A stretch of DNA of 64,000 nt from Serinus canaria (lineage: Eukaryota; Chordata; Aves; Passeriformes; Fringillidae), in the NCBI RefSeq assembly GCF_022539315.1, contig NC_066316.1:7579501-7643500 (forward strand). The letters run 5' to 3'. Below, one piece after another: positions 47,902-62,918 of this stretch. Made by a program: the position numbers and the translations under genes. Within the stretch, counting starts at the first letter, position 1. Each line of letters begins with the position of its first letter. The notes beneath the pieces are model-generated. The model did no database searches. It was given only the letters and a program-made list of their open reading frames with translations, and was not told where the DNA came from.

Positions 47902-50900
47902 CTGAAGGGCAGTGGGGGGCTTGTACACCCTCATCATTCCTTACTATCTGTACAGCTCCTCTGCTCCTGGAGCTCTTTATTTATGAAGCAGTGACCATTT
48001 TGAAGTTATTTATAAACATTAACTCATTAAATTCCCAAGTGTCATTTTAGATACCAACTCAGTGACTCATATTCCTGACAGTGTATTTACCACGGCTGGG
48101 AGAGAAGGTAAATTTACATGCACCAGTAGCACACACAGGCATGCCATGAACTAATCTTGTATTTTAAAATGGTCTTTGGCATTAGGTAACTCTGCAGCTA
48201 TTAACAAATATGTATGTCAACTGAAGCTGGCTCATTATCAATCAGTGGAATTTATAAACACTGCCTGGCCATCACTCCGACAAAATGTAAAACAACCCAC
48301 AGAACAAAATATCCCTTCAGTTTTGAGGATCAAAAATGGAAGCTGGAGTGTTTTAAAGCTTGCTATTACTGTACTGAAGTGAGTGCAAATTAAGGAAAAT
48401 TACAGCTAGCTTCAAGTACTCCTTGAGAGGGAAAGCATCCACCATGTGTTAAGGTTTCTTAAAAGACAGTAACTAAGTCATCCATTCACCAGAAAAAATT
48501 ACTTCATTACACCTTATGTGTAATCTTGGCCTTATAAAAACCTCAGTTTCAGATGGCACATCTGGTCCTAGCAGCCTTAGAAACTATATCACTGCCCAGT
48601 AAGCAATATAAATATTCAAGTAGGAAGCTCTGCAGCAAAATAAACAAAGTAGTTTTACCCAAAATGTAAGGGCATCTAAATCCTTTCTAAACTTGAGAAA
48701 AATCTCTGAACCAAAATAATGTACTTCTGCTGGCAATGAACTAATTTCACCCTTCAATTCCCAATTTTCCCAAGATTCCTGGCCACTGGTTATGAAAGCA
48801 AAGGAAAACATCAGACCCTGATGGTTGAAGAGCTCTCTTTATTGTGCCACTCTTCACTGGTCAGTTCTTTGGCAAAACACTTCTGAAGAAATGTTTCTAT
48901 TTCTGCCTAGGAAAACCCTGAAGCTCCAAGCCACATAATTTAACTTTGAAATTAGTCCTTCTCTGAGCAGAGGCTTAGACTAGACCTCCACAGGGTCCCT
49001 TTAATTTTCATGCAGGCAGATATTTTTCTCCAGCCTAGAATAATTTAAAAAACATTTTCCTGCACTTAACACAGGAATCAGTTACACACCACTAAACCCA
49101 GGCACACCTAAGAGGAGGGACAGGAGAGCAGAACTCAAAGACAACTATTATCAAGGCACATTTTACAGAAAACCCCCACCCAACAGACACACATTCCACA
49201 AGCCATAGACTTGGCAAAGCCTTTCTCCTGATCCATCACAAACCCCATGTTCCTTCCCACGCAGTAACATTTATTCCCATTTCTTGCATTCCCTGTAGTC
49301 TTACTGCTCCCCACAGGATTCAAGTCTGCCCACACTGCTTTTACCCTTTAGTGAGATTGGAAATGTCACTTGGAGATATGTTAAAAGTAATATATATTTC
49401 AACCTTTTCTTCCCAACTATTTACTACTCTCTGCATTATGGTAGTAACTCCTCTTCTTAGAGCCTGAAAGCTGCAAGACAGTTACTACAGAAGAGAAGTT
49501 CTAGCTTAGAGTTAATTGAGCTTTATTGTTACCATGTAGTTAGAGGAGTAATGAGACTGAAGAAGCATTGGTGAAATGTTTTAACAAAATTACATGTTCT
49601 TCTTAAGCTTAATGACACAGCGGCAATAGTCCTTCCACGGACAATCTGCCTAGCAGCATGAGTAAACACTCATTCCAGGCCTCCATCCTTGTTCCAGGGA
49701 AAACAAAACAAACCCAGAACCAGACTTCAAAGAGGATATTGCATTAAATGGAAACAAGTCAAGCACACTGATCAAAAAAGCCAAGCCATAAGAATGCCAT
49801 CTGATAGGATGTCCTTCACATACCAAAAATTTCAAGAGACTTTCAGAGCTCTTAATATAGGGCAGCACTTATTCTGAGGAGATGCCACTCTACAGTGCTT
49901 CTCTCCAAAGTATTTCAGCATTATAAATTTCAGATAATGCAGCTTTCTAAAGGAACAGACGGCAAATAAAAATACTAAAAACCACTAATGTAGGACAGAA
50001 AAAAAATAGAAAGAAAAAAAGGCTTTTTAAAAGTCTGTCAAAAGAAGTGACATAAAAGACTTTTATCATGACAGCAAACTTGCACATGAACACATCAAAC
50101 AGACAGATTTGTAATGAGGTTCTTGCTATTTGTTCTTAAACAAGGTAACTTTCAGATAAAGTGACTCCTGCTCAGATTTAAGAAGACACAGAACAAAAGA
50201 GACAGACAAGTATGATGCCAATTTTGATGGCAACCCTTTGTTCAACATATAGAGCTTCTTTATCAAATGAATTATTCCTAAATTGGCAATGTGGTTCTGC
50301 TCACCTCTTCATAAACATACTAAATGCTGGATAGCAAATAGAAACACCTTCAGTGCTAATTAGACCCAACAAGTTTAAGCATTCTTCCAGTCAGCACAAA
50401 AAGCCATTAGGTGCATTTACACCATCAGTCTGGACCACCTCCCATTTATTCAAGGCTCCTGCTCCCTGGATCTGTCCTGCATGTGACCTGAATCATTCCC
50501 AGCATCCCTTCAGGAAGGGAACAGCTAATCTCCTGGGAGTATTTTGATGGTAAAATAATCCAGGATTGCAGCACAGGCAGTGTGCTTGGGACAGCCCAAG
50601 GTCTTGCTGTTGTCCCTTAGCCCAGTGTGACAGCACTGTCCTAAAGCCTTTGCCATGTCAGACACCCATAACCCACACACTCACCCCACAAAAGTGGGAA
50701 GATGGCAGCCACAGAGTTTGTAGAAATTGGGCACTTCATCAATACATAATGATTATTAAAAGGAAGGGGGAAAAAATTTGTATGTTCAAAATGCTACAGG
50801 TCTGAAAAAATATCCCACAGGGATAGAAATTGAATGGAACAGCTTAGCTTGGAGAAAGCCCCAACTGGCCAGGGGTACACAGACCAGTCACTGAGGGCAG

Positions 50901-51458
50901 CACAGATATAACCAGCAGTGCTCCAGTTGAAAATTAAACTGCTAAAAGCTCCTTTAATTTATACACTAAAAGCAGAAAATTAAGGCTTTTTGCTAAAGAA
51001 TACAGTGAAAAGGCAAACAAGATTTGCAATAGAATGCTCTGATCTAGCACATCCACGCTCAGGACAAAAGCCCTGTCATTCATGATGACTCAGTTCTCTG
51101 CTTCTGAAACTTCCTTCCTCGCTTGCTGCTTTTTTCAGTGTCAAAAACTCAACACACAACAGTCACTGGAAAATTAATTAGCCTGGTTGAAAATGACAAC
51201 AGTGAAATCTCCCAAAGCTTCCCCTCTGATCTTCAACTCTTTCCTGGCATGCCAATTCCAACTGCATTGTTTGAATGGGTGGAGAGCAGGAACAAGGGAC
51301 CCAGCAACAAAGTTTTTACAGAGTGGCATTGAAAACTGTGCACATACAAATGCTGCCCTGGTGCAGGAGAGCAATTCTAACTCCTTGACATTTATTTTCT
51401 CCTCATTAAGAGTTCTCACTTCCTTGAACTGAACAGCTGTTCATTTTTAATACCATAC

Positions 51459-51543
51459 CTTCTCTGGATTTCCATTTCTTCTTGTGATGGACCATTTTGT
51501 ACTTGAGAGGGAAGCTGTGAATTCTGTCGAGGCAATGTAGGAC
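51459..51543 (-). CDS. ENAH: ENAH exon: linker after EVH1
   Basis: This 85-nt exon encodes GPTLPRQNSQLPSQVQNG followed by PSQEEMEIQR, the linker between the EVH1 domain and the LERER region. The acceptor is AG at 51544-51545 and the donor GT at 51457-51458 (GTATGG). Entry is in phase 1 and exit in phase 2. Human Mena has LPAQ and EELE where this has LPSQ and EEME. The upstream intron is 11.2 kb and the downstream intron 13.9 kb. The mammalian invasion-specific INV exon would lie in the upstream intron, but I could not find a match there by eye. Confidence 0.95.
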
Positions 51544-52974
51544 CTGAGAGCAAAGACAGATCCTAAATTAATGGTTTGAATTTTTACCATGCAAAAAAAA
51601 AAAGGCACAAAATCAAAGAAAAAGGCCAGCCATCACACAACATTTTAAGAACTGCTCACTTTTGCTTTTTAAGCCAAACAAGCTCAACAACATAATGCAG
51701 CAAATAAAAACTGCAACCTCACACATGTACAATGTTACCTCACGCATCTGCAGAATGAATTTATTTCACATGGATGGAAAGGTCTCACAAAAATGCAAAA
51801 CAAACTTTCTGTAGGATGGAATTTGACAAAAGCTTTGAAAAGCACTCTAAGTCTGATTTTTTTTTTTTTTTTTATTAAAACAATGAACAAATACTCTTGG
51901 AGGAGCAGGAAAGGCTCAAAAAATGAAACCACTCACCTAAATAGAACACTGGAAAAGGGGGAGAAAACAGAAAAAGGAAAAAAACAAAAGAACAGGAGAA
52001 AAACCATCAGAACCATACCACCACACTGAGAGAAGGAAGATAAAGCATGTTTCTACAGGTCACACCAAATTTTACTCAGATTTCAGGTCATCAACTTGGA
52101 TCAAAGACCTTTTCTGCATAGGTAAGCATTGTGTCCAAAGGAATGGGGGCACATTACAAATGTGCAAACTGTGAATTCTGCTAAGCATAGGAGATGCAAA
52201 AGGGAAGGTCATGCAAAATCATCTTCAGCCTTTACTGATGGGAAATTCTGAACCATACAACTTTCAAGTAATTGAGATCTGTATTGTAGAAACAAAAAAA
52301 GCTTTACCATTTTAATCACACATGTATTTACAGCACAAAACTGTGTAAAAAGAAGTGAAGAACAAAGTGTGGAATTGAATACAGGAGACCAAGATTATGG
52401 AATTCATAAGAAACAAGAATTAAAACCTATTAAAACATCAAGTTTTGAAAATGTCCAAGAGCACAGCAGTGATTTCCCACTGATATTCCACCAAACCAGT
52501 TAAGAGTTATGGAGTTGTAATGTGATCTTCCCCATCTCAAATACCAAAATACAAAATCTTTTCCCATCTGAATTTGTGAAAGTCACCCAAACCAAAAAAA
52601 GACCATGTGTGATACACATCAAGGACAGGCAATTTGCTTGAGACACAGCAAAGAAGTGCCTTGTTTAAAAGCCCTACCAAGGTTAATTTCCTCAGAATGC
52701 CACAGTATTGTGTCCACTGTGATCTTTAATCATGAAAATTATAAAAGTGCACACTCTCTATGTACCCTACAATTACAAAAAGTAATGGGACTTAATTGTG
52801 GAGGATGAAAGCAGGCAGTGCACTACAGAGGTGCTGTCTTCCTTAGTTATTCTTTCAGCAAGCATTAGGCCCTTATACCTAATGCCTTGATCTTGCTTGG
52901 GATGCACAAGTTTTGCTTGAACTACCTCCAAGAGACACCCCCAGGTAGAAAACCTATAATATTTTAAATGCAAA

Positions 52975-53055
52975 AAAATTTAATTATTAATTTATTAAAT
53001 TAATAATTAAATTATTAAATGATAATTAAAAATTAATTAATAATTTATCAGTTAA
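52975..53055. repeat. AT-only inverted-repeat tract (TAATTAAT units)
   Basis: About 80 bp made of TTAATTA, TTATTAAAT and ATAATTAAA permutations forms short self-complementary segments. It is a low-complexity region. Confidence 0.8.
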
Positions 53056-56024
53056 ATGATCATTAAGGAGAAATATCTGCCATGTGGCTCATCTGGAAAA
53101 CTTCTCTGCTTTAAACCTTCTGTAAGACACACATCCTGCTCTCCTCTCCCCTGTGTGACAGGTGGGAGGTTTAATGCCCATGACTGCAGCTCCCAGGCAG
53201 CTGGGCTATTTGCTGCCTGCAGCAGGCTTCAGCCTTTCATGGCCTTTCCCAAGCAGACACAATCCAGCAGCACTGAAAGGTGCTGTAAACACCAGCACTG
53301 CTGCTTTGCCATGCCCAGCAGAACACTTGGAGTAAGTCAAGGCTCACAGCTTGAGCTGCAAGCAACACTTTGAGTATCAGATATGGGATGAAATTCCTGT
53401 CTTATTCCACAGAATGGAACATGCTGACCTGAAAATTAATAATGAAAAACAGAAATGAAATGGTCACAATGTGTCCATATACCAACCAGAACTACTTTGT
53501 GCTGAAAATGCCATAGAAATGAAAAGTTCAAGCTTCCACCAATTTAATCTTTAAGAGTATTCAAAAGGGTTTTCTTGAAGAAGATATTATCATGCTGCAG
53601 TAGCTGGGTGCAGACCACCACTCTCCAACCTTTTTACCATAATCCTTCTTTAGCCAACACCTCCAGAAAGTAAACACCAAACTTCATCTGCACTGGCTAT
53701 TCCAACACACCCAGCTGTGAGAAAACCTGTTCTTGCAGCCTCAAACTTTGTTCCAGAGCACTGTTCTTCAGAAAACCACCAATTTCTCCATCAATTCTGC
53801 ACAAGGCAAACATGAGCAAGCCAAGGCAGCTTTAGCTTGGCCAGCCTGCTCCAGTGATGGGTTTCTTTCACAGCTATGCACACAGAAGAGGGGAAATAAA
53901 AAAAATCACCTGCTGGCAATGAACCTGGTGGTTCCAGGACTTCTTACACATTTTTGCCTTAAGGAATTGCAACCTGATTACACCAAAGGCTTTTAAGAAA
54001 AGGGAAGTTCAGCTCTCAAGTCATCTGTCCTGTTTTCTCATGGGATTTCCCTCTGCAGCCACCCTGCTAATGAACATTAGGATGTTAAAGGTACATGCCA
54101 GGTGGCAAAGCATGTTTTATCCTAGAATTTATTACAGCAAGCTAAGACAACCACTTGATTGCTAAAATACAACTGCCTGGGTAGCAGGACAGGTGGTATA
54201 TTAAATAAACAGGAACTAGCTAACAAAAACCACTCTCAGAGGCTTCTGAACACTTTAAGATACCTCAGAAACATCAACCCCCATGAGAAATATTCAGATT
54301 CTGCCTGGAAAAGAACTCTGATCCTTTTACAGGATCAATTTATCTTCAGAAACCAATAAAAGCCAAGTGAGAGATGAGGCTGAATGGTCTATTCATTCTG
54401 AGTTTTCTTTAAAACCTAACATCTCTCTTTTTCTAAAAAAGCACAGATGGTGCACTCTGCAGCACATTCTGACAGACAGAGGATATAATTTTATACTAAT
54501 TTGTTCAGCAGCCATTCCAGTTTCAGTGCTTTCTGGTTTTCAGCTTATTTTCACCTTTGCATCACCCTTCCTCTATGACAGTTCAGGCAACTGTGTGCTG
54601 AGAGATGGACTGGCAATCTAACACATTAAAAATCTCAGGGAAAAAAGCCTGCATTAAACATTTCCACCAGCTAGATGACAGCCAGACCTGGTTCTTCATG
54701 CAGTCACAGACAATTAGGGTGGCACCAACATCAGACTGCTGGGGACTGCTTGAACCAAATCAAGCATCCCCAACATCACCCTTTTAAACCACAACCAGAG
54801 TTACAGTTTATCAAACTCCTTAATTTTTTTAGCCCTAATTGGCTGGTTACTTTGTATCTCTGCTCAAAAGCCAAACCAATTTCAGTTACACAACTCTAAG
54901 AAAGCACAGCTGGCAAGCTGGGGAAGGAAACACAGGGTTTGTCCTCCCTCAATGCCTTTTGTTCCTCTGCTGCTTCACTCTTTCAGTTCCCTCCTCTCTT
55001 TTGGAGTGTCACACCACACCCCACTTCATTTCATGCCAGCTGCAGTGGATGTTATCAGTGTTGACACTGGCTGATATTGAAAATATCACATTCCTGTAGC
55101 CCTAAAAAACCCCCCAAGCATCAGCTGTTCAAGATTGGCACAACACATGTCCTGCAAATTCCACACTGAGCTGCAGTGGTGTTTTCCTTTGGCTGCACAG
55201 GCTCACTTGGGAGCTGGATGGATGGAAAGGGGTTTGGGGGGACCAGGGGCAGCCAGATCATGTGAAATCTTCCTCAGAACCTCACATGCCCTAAATCAAG
55301 AGGGCAAAACCACACAGCTAACCTCACTCCTACAATTCCTGTACTTCAGAGTACAGCTTATTCTCACCCTAATTTTTAACTAAACCTACTAAAGCTGGTC
55401 GAATATCACATATAAGAATTTTAGTTTGAGGTAAAGATCTCCATTTTCTCCCCAGAGAAAAAGTTTATATAAACAACTCAGTAACTAAGAAATTCCACCC
55501 CTTCACTTCTCAGTATGTTAGTGCCAAAACTAAGCAGTGTTCCAATTATACAGTCTGATATCCAAATCCAAGTGTGACTTGTCTTTTAGAAGTCTTTTCA
55601 AAGACTGAAAGTGGACAGCAAATTTATTTATACATTTCTATGATATAAACATGAGTGACCTGGCTAATTATAATCTTTGGAAAATATTTTCTTTAAGGAG
55701 AGTTGGAATACTCCCACTAAACAAAGCCCACACCCCAGGCAAAAGTTCAAAGCTACAGCCAAAAAGATGTGTTTTTGTTAGGGTATATAAGAACTTACAA
55801 AAAAAAAATTGTGTTTAAATGGTTAAAGGTTTTCTGAATGAATGGAAAGCAGGCTTTTCAGAGATTTGTGCAGGAAGCAGTAAGAACAACAACTGTGGTA
55901 TCCCTCTTTGATGTGTCTCCAGCTCCTTTCAGAGCCTGTCCTGCTCCAGGCCATGCCAGAACAAAGGCTGGGTTGATTTTCTAACCAGCCTTGAGCAGAA
56001 CCAAAACCACATCACTGCTCAAGC

Positions 56025-56215
56025 CACAGCAATTTATTTAAACTAACAGAGACAAACTGTCATCTTCAAGTACAGATTTTTGATGCAGTATCATCAAAAT
56101 ACCAATGAGGACAGCATGGGTTAGAAATTTTTAAAACCTAAGCAGATCCACTGAAAGAAACAAAACAAACCATATAGAATGTATTGATCATCTTATCAGT
56201 GTAAGTTTATTTTAT
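56025..56215 (+). repeat. Dispersed direct repeat, copy 1
   Basis: It starts CACAGCAATTTATTTAAAC and shares with 59969-60162 long matching blocks such as GTCATCTTCAAGTACAGATT and AAAATACCAATGAGGACAGC, in the same order and orientation, with scattered differences. Confidence 0.9.
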
Positions 56216-59200
56216 ATCCTCCATAGGTGTTATGGGTTTATATGCAAGACCATGATGGCCAAAAACCAGGGCATTAACTGGTGACAACATTTCCTCCAGT
56301 ACCTCTGTTTGGGTGAATCATCTCCCAGCCAAGGCTTCCCTTCCCTTCAAACACCTACTTCCTCACTCACAGCTCCTTTCAGCTGAGTTAATTCACTCAT
56401 CACTCCAAATTTGAAACTGAACTTTCCACTTCTATCCACAAGCTCTTTTAACTCGATGGAGGCAATAAAAGGCAACGAGAACAACAGAACTGTTCATGAA
56501 AGCACACATGAATTTCAGCAGAGCTAAGGCTCCTATCAGTGCCAGCAGAAGCCCCTATCAGAGCCAGCAGTGCCTTGGAAACCAGGCTCTGATAACCTGG
56601 GAGCCAGGCTTGGCTCAGCCCCAGGGTGCTGGGGGACATCAGCAGCTTCCAGCGTCCCTCTGCCATCCTGGCATGGCCAGGGACACAGCTTCACCAGCAG
56701 GGAACTACAGCTGCTGGATGAAACTACAACACCACAAACATAAAGGAGCAAATATTGAAGTTAAATCTGTCAATACCATCCACTGTGGGATATTTAGAGC
56801 TCCCCCTCCAGCCTTAGCTGTGCCAAAATTTGTTTAAATAGCAATGTTATTGGTGATGACTGTCACTCCTGGGGGATATGAGCCCAACCAAGGTGTATTT
56901 CACAACTATCTTCATGACTTTTATGAAAACACCCTGCTCCCAAAAGGCAGATTTAATCTATCTACAACTTCTACTGATAATATTTTTAAAGACAACACTA
57001 TAAACCCTCAACTGTAAAATATACTGACATTCCTCTATGTTTATTAAGCAAAACCTTATCCATAAATTAATGTACTTCTATTTGTATTTGCCATGCAGTT
57101 TAGACCAGCTACCCAATTTTAATTAAATTCTTCAGTTTGTTCACCTAAAATTTAATGCTTTCACATGATACACCACTAATTCTGAAGAACCAAAAAATTA
57201 GAAACACCATATGGGCAACCCTTAAAAGTCTGAATAACTCTGAAAACTTAGCAACCCTCCCTTCACTTCCAAACACCACAACTCACACTGATGATGCTTT
57301 CAATAATCTTATCTGCAATTACCATGAAGAGGAAATACTCTGCCCAATAAATAGGTAGGACTTCCTGCAGGGTCAGCATTTTGGCACATAAATCAGGATT
57401 ACCTAATCAGTATCAGCTATTACAAACACCTGGTAACAACCTAAAAAAATTATGTAATCAATCCAACATTTAAAAGGAAGGGAAAAATCTTGTTAGCAAG
57501 ACCAGAGATATTATCCAACTTTTGACAACACAGGTAATAAAAACACCATCATGTTACTCCTGTTCTGACAGGGAGTGCTGACAGCCTGTTCCAGAGGCTG
57601 TAGGAGTACAGGTACAGCATCATTACTTCACTGCTGTAGAATTTTCATTCTCCCAAAACAAGTTTTAGCATGACATGAACCAAAACAGTACAAAGAAAAT
57701 CACCCCCCAAGCTCCACATATACTTTTCTGATTTCAGTCTTCTGTAGTCTCTCTATATATTCCAATTAGGCAACCCCAATTTTTGATTCAGTTTGCATTT
57801 CCCAAAGATATTTAATGATTCAACCCATTATTTGAGTGCATTCCTCTATCAGCAAGGATTTAATTACCTATCTCTGCTGGAAGAGAAAGGACTGCACATT
57901 AATGTACAGCTGTGAATTAAGATTTGTTTATTTAATAACTGGACAACCTAACTTCTACAGTTACTCATTCAAAAGGAATTCAAAAAACTTGAACCACAGG
58001 GGGCTTTTTCCCCTCCAAGGTCAGAAGGATGAAATAATGAGACCTTGGAAACAAAAAAAACCCTCTGATTGTTTTTTTTTCCTCCCCATTTTCCTATGAA
58101 TTAAACTGTGATCTAAGGCAACACTAGAACAGATTCACTGAAGCCCTTCATGACCTTGCCTTTCTATCCAGAACATTCCAAAATCTTTTAAAGAATCAAT
58201 ATAGAACTGCTACAGATTAGCACAAAAAGCATCACAAATCTTACATCTCTGTAATTCTATGAGAAAGAATGAAAATAGACTTATTTACTGTTGTGACATC
58301 CTTCCTTCAGTTCTTCTGCTGCTTTCATCTTCTGCAGCAAGGGACTCCCAGGACCTCCCCAGGTGCAAATCACACATCTAGAAACACCACACTTAGTTTC
58401 CTATTCTCTTAGCAAGGCTTTCCTGAGGTTGAAGACAGATGCTACACAAAGCAACACTGATTCCAGCTGAACTAGAAGGTGCTTTTTGCAGCAGAACTGG
58501 GTATGATGCTCCTTTGTTCCTCCCAACACAAGCTTCCCTTATGTGACCTTATTCCTTCAAAGAAATAATCCATTGTCTCACACATCAGAGAATTCTCAGC
58601 TGTCTCATTTCCCTTCATTGAAGCTTTTTTCCCATTCCAGAGCCACTCTGATTGCAACAATGAGCCCTACTTAATGCAGATATGAAAATTTCCTTTGTAA
58701 TGCAATGCAAAACCTTTGCAGCAAGCTGTCACCTCCAGACAAGACAATTACTGAATATCTGAACACACTGCACACAGCCTCAGAGCCAGAAATCCTCTTC
58801 ATTTGACCTCTTAAACTTGATGACATGCACTTGTCATTTGATGAAGGTGTCACTTTTGACCATGTCAAACAGTTATTTAATGTAATGAGTTGTAAGTCTT
58901 TGAAAATTTTCCCAAATGAGGGCCAGGAATAAAACCTTGGTTCACTTTTAATGCATTTCTGAAACAGTGTGGGGCAGGAATCTGCAGTATTTAATTCTTT
59001 GAAATTCCAGGACAAAATGCAGTCCTGTGTTGTCCTACTCTTCTGGATTTGCTCATTGCCTGCAATCTGCCCAACTAGCCTGCAGGAAAATAGGGTTTGC
59101 TAATGCAGGCATTCAAACCAGAACAGAGCTAAAATAAAATAAATTCATTTAAATAAGCAGAGTTCAACCATTTGAGAAGTTAGCATGGTTATTTGATCAG

Positions 59201-59968
59201 TCCTATTACACAGGGGGAGGATAAATCCTACCTCAGCAGAGCATTTGCAGCAGTTTCACTGATAAGGCAGCCTTTGCTTCCCAGCCCTTTGAGACAAACC
59301 TGCACTGGTTTTTTAGCAGAAAGCTGCCACTTGCAGTAAAGCCTTTACTCTTAACCTCAGAGATTTTCACTCTGCACTCTGAACTCAGAAGGACAAAAAG
59401 CCTGTCCCTGTGAGCTCAGCAGAGCCTCGACTCCAGCAGATCCACTAGAGGGAGATCCTAAATTAAACAACCTCCAATTTTGCCAGCAGGCAGCAGAACA
59501 GCTGAGGATGCCAACTAAAAGATCAATGACATTTTTCAAATATATGCAAGAGAAGGAGACCATGATTTAATTTTATTTTAAAAAGAGTGAGAGAGCCATG
59601 GCCAACAGCTGACTTGCAAACCAAGAGGATGTACACAACTTAATCTTTAATATCCCTCAGAAGTCATTTAGATTTCTGTGAACCCTTGCATAAAATTTAA
59701 AATTCATCTGCAGCTTTATGAATTTCTGAATAGTATGCTCAGCTAACATTAAAACTGCTTTCCTTTTATGAATAAAATACAACATAAAATAAGCAAGCTA
59801 ATAAAAGAAATTGCCAAAATGAGAAAGCACAGCAGAAAATAAGGATACTGCAAGAATTTAACTTTAACTGGATGCAATTCTATAATAAAAGGGAAGCTAT
59901 CTATGGAGGATCTCTTTATTTTTATTTCAGTTGGAGGTTCTATATGCCATTTTGGATACACTGGGAAA

Positions 59969-60162
59969 CACAGCAATTTCTTTAAACTAATAGAGACAAG
60001 TTGTCATCTTCAAGTACAGATTTTTGAAGCAGTATCATCAAAATACCAATGAGGACAGCATGGGTTAGAAATTTTAAAAACCCAGGCAGATACATTGAAA
60101 GAAACAAAACTAACCATACATAATATATTGATCATCACATACCAGTGGTAAGTTTATTTTAT
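59969..60162 (+). repeat. Dispersed direct repeat, copy 2
   Basis: It is a partner of 56025-56215, about 3.9 kb away in the same intron. The copies differ by substitutions and small indels. It may be an intron-internal duplication or two copies of an interspersed family I do not recognise. Confidence 0.9.
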
Positions 60163-62660
60163 GACACATACCCTCCCAACACCTTTCCAGAAAGAGTAAT
60201 TTGTTTATAAAAGAGAGGCAGTTGCAATCCATTTCCTAAAATGAAGAGCTAATATTAGAGCCTCAGAGCCTGTGACCTGTCTAAGTAAATATTCATCTAT
60301 TTCAGAGATCCTGGCAGGGGGAACCTAACACCAAGGATTCATTTCTGGCTGCACTTTTAGGAAATTATCCCAGCTACAGAAAAACAAAATTCACTGAGCT
60401 TTGAGCAAGGAGCACAATTAGTTTGTTTCTAAACTGCAAGCCACTTAGCAACCTATTTCCATTATTGAAGCAGCATGTTCAGAAAGATGCTTCTTACACT
60501 GAGGCAGGTCAGAAAAATTAAGTAATATCTGGATCAGACAGTGCCAAACTTCCCAGTTGATAAAACCTGGGAACACTTGTTGACAGTATCTAACACAGAA
60601 ATATTATGAACATTTATCTTTAAACATTGTGTGGAAGTGAGCTGAGGCTGAGAGAGCAATTCCCTGTGCCTTATTAGGATTTATTTTTAGAAGCAGCAGT
60701 GCAAAACTGTTCATCTGCTGAAACAATGCTGATGATGTGAAGGTTTGGTTTTATTTCATCTTGATGGAAGCTAGAGCACCTATCTGTCTGTGGCACAGGT
60801 GACAGCTCATCTAAAACCAGCACAGCCCTTGGCTGACAGGAGCCAGAGAAGAACAATTATCTCCTTTGCTCACCATTAGCTTGTGATGCAGCTAATTAAT
60901 GCATTTTGACTTGTGCCTGCTGCTACCACCAAATTAAATTCACAACAAGGAGAAACAAAGTGACAGTGTTGTAATTCAGGAAAAAAAGCTTAAAGGTTAA
61001 CCCAGTCACTTTCAAACATAGTTACAAACCTTAATTTGTGTCATCTCAGAATTGTTGAGAACAAACCAGAGACCAACCAGGCTGTGGTTAAGTCATACAC
61101 AGTTATGAAATTTTACAGTCATAAAATTTTAGTTTTATCCAAGTCTTTACAAACTGAAGTTGGCATCTCTGTTTATTAATAAAGTTTTTACTATTGAACA
61201 ATAGAACAATGCAGCAGCCCACAAACACCTGGCATAAAGTAGCAAGAGAACAAGTCATTAGAGAAATTACAAGCCACAAAATTAAAAAAGGACACAGTGT
61301 CTAACTAAAAAAGGAACAATGCTATGCCTGCCTATGTCATTTCATCCTCTCTAGCAGCTCAGTTTCAGTGTCAGGTGGAATTAAACTGAACTACAAAGAT
61401 GTGTATATGCATAGATATACACTGAAACACAAATTCTTCAAGTACAGGTGATGGGAAAGAACTTGAACCCCTCGAATCTGTGGTAATTACCATCAATCAA
61501 GGCTTTTTCATCAAAAGAGTACAAACCAACACTTTATATGTTCCCAAATACTGGCTGGGAGACAGGTGATGAAGAGTCAGAATGCATGAGAAATTTACAA
61601 CTGAGTAACCCTTAGGGAAAGCAGAACTGAGGGATGCAGAAGAGAAAACACCCAGCTGGGAGGTAGGAGACTGGGAATCACAACTGGGTTGGTTATTTTA
61701 GCAGGCAAAAAGAAACCTCCTAACTCTAGCTACCACTTCTATTTTGGCCTCCTGTGTTGTGTAACAATGTAAGCACTGCAGAAACTCTCATCACAGCCTA
61801 GACAGATTAGTTTCAAAGGTAAGTCTTGAAAGGACTACCAGAAAAAACTACTTGATAAAACCACCTTTTTTTGCTGTAGTTGAGACAGCCCTGGTACAGT
61901 TATCTACAGCCTCTCTTCTACACAAGAGAAAGAAAACTGGCACACAAGTTCTATCTCTTGTTACACAGGCAATCTTTAAAGTTTAATGAGGACAAAAGAA
62001 TTCTATTTGGTTACAAGAACACAAAAGACTCTTAGTGTTTTAAAAGAAACTCCCTCTGTGTGTGTCACAGTGTTAGACTGATCAATTTGCTGTAGAGCCT
62101 ACCTAGAATATGTTACAGATATCAGCAGGATACTGACAGCCAGGAAGTTTTCCACCACTGTTTTAAAGCCTGTGTCACCCTGATCTTCAAACAAATGAAA
62201 TTATAGACCTGGTGTCTAAATTGTCTGTGCTCATCTGAATGTTAGCCCCGGATTCAAGGTCTCTGAGCTAGAAGATTCTGCATGGTAAAAACTGCCAGAG
62301 AATTGCAAAGGTTGGAGGAAAAATACCTTCACAATTTTATAATAAACCAGTAACCAGTGAAAAGCAAAAATACCAACACACAATAGGAACCTGGATGTCT
62401 CTAGAAATCCTGAAAAGTATCCACCTTACAAGGTACACATGCTTCTTGGGCAGGTCTTTTTGTTTTGCTTCCTTAAAAAAAAAAAAAAAAGGCAAAGCCA
62501 GCAATTTCTGCATCTAATATAGAAATATGTAAATTGATTTACTAGCTAGGAAGTGCAATTACAGAGATGCCAGTTGAGCTGAGAAGCACTAATTAGTTAG
62601 ACAAAACATCCAAGTAATTAAAACACCTAGAGGCTTGCTTATGATTAGAAATAAGACTTA

Positions 62661-62918
<258 letters not shown>

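Larger units (their letters stand above)
37513..51458 (-). other. ENAH intron, 13.9 kb
   Basis: It contains a 59-bp tandem duplication (39.2 kb), a 21-bp poly-T (40,964-40,984), a candidate CpG-bearing conserved element (44.70-44.95 kb), the 35-nt exon-like unit (47.87 kb) and a poly-A run near 47,040. The rest is AT-rich with no recognised gene. Confidence 0.85.
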
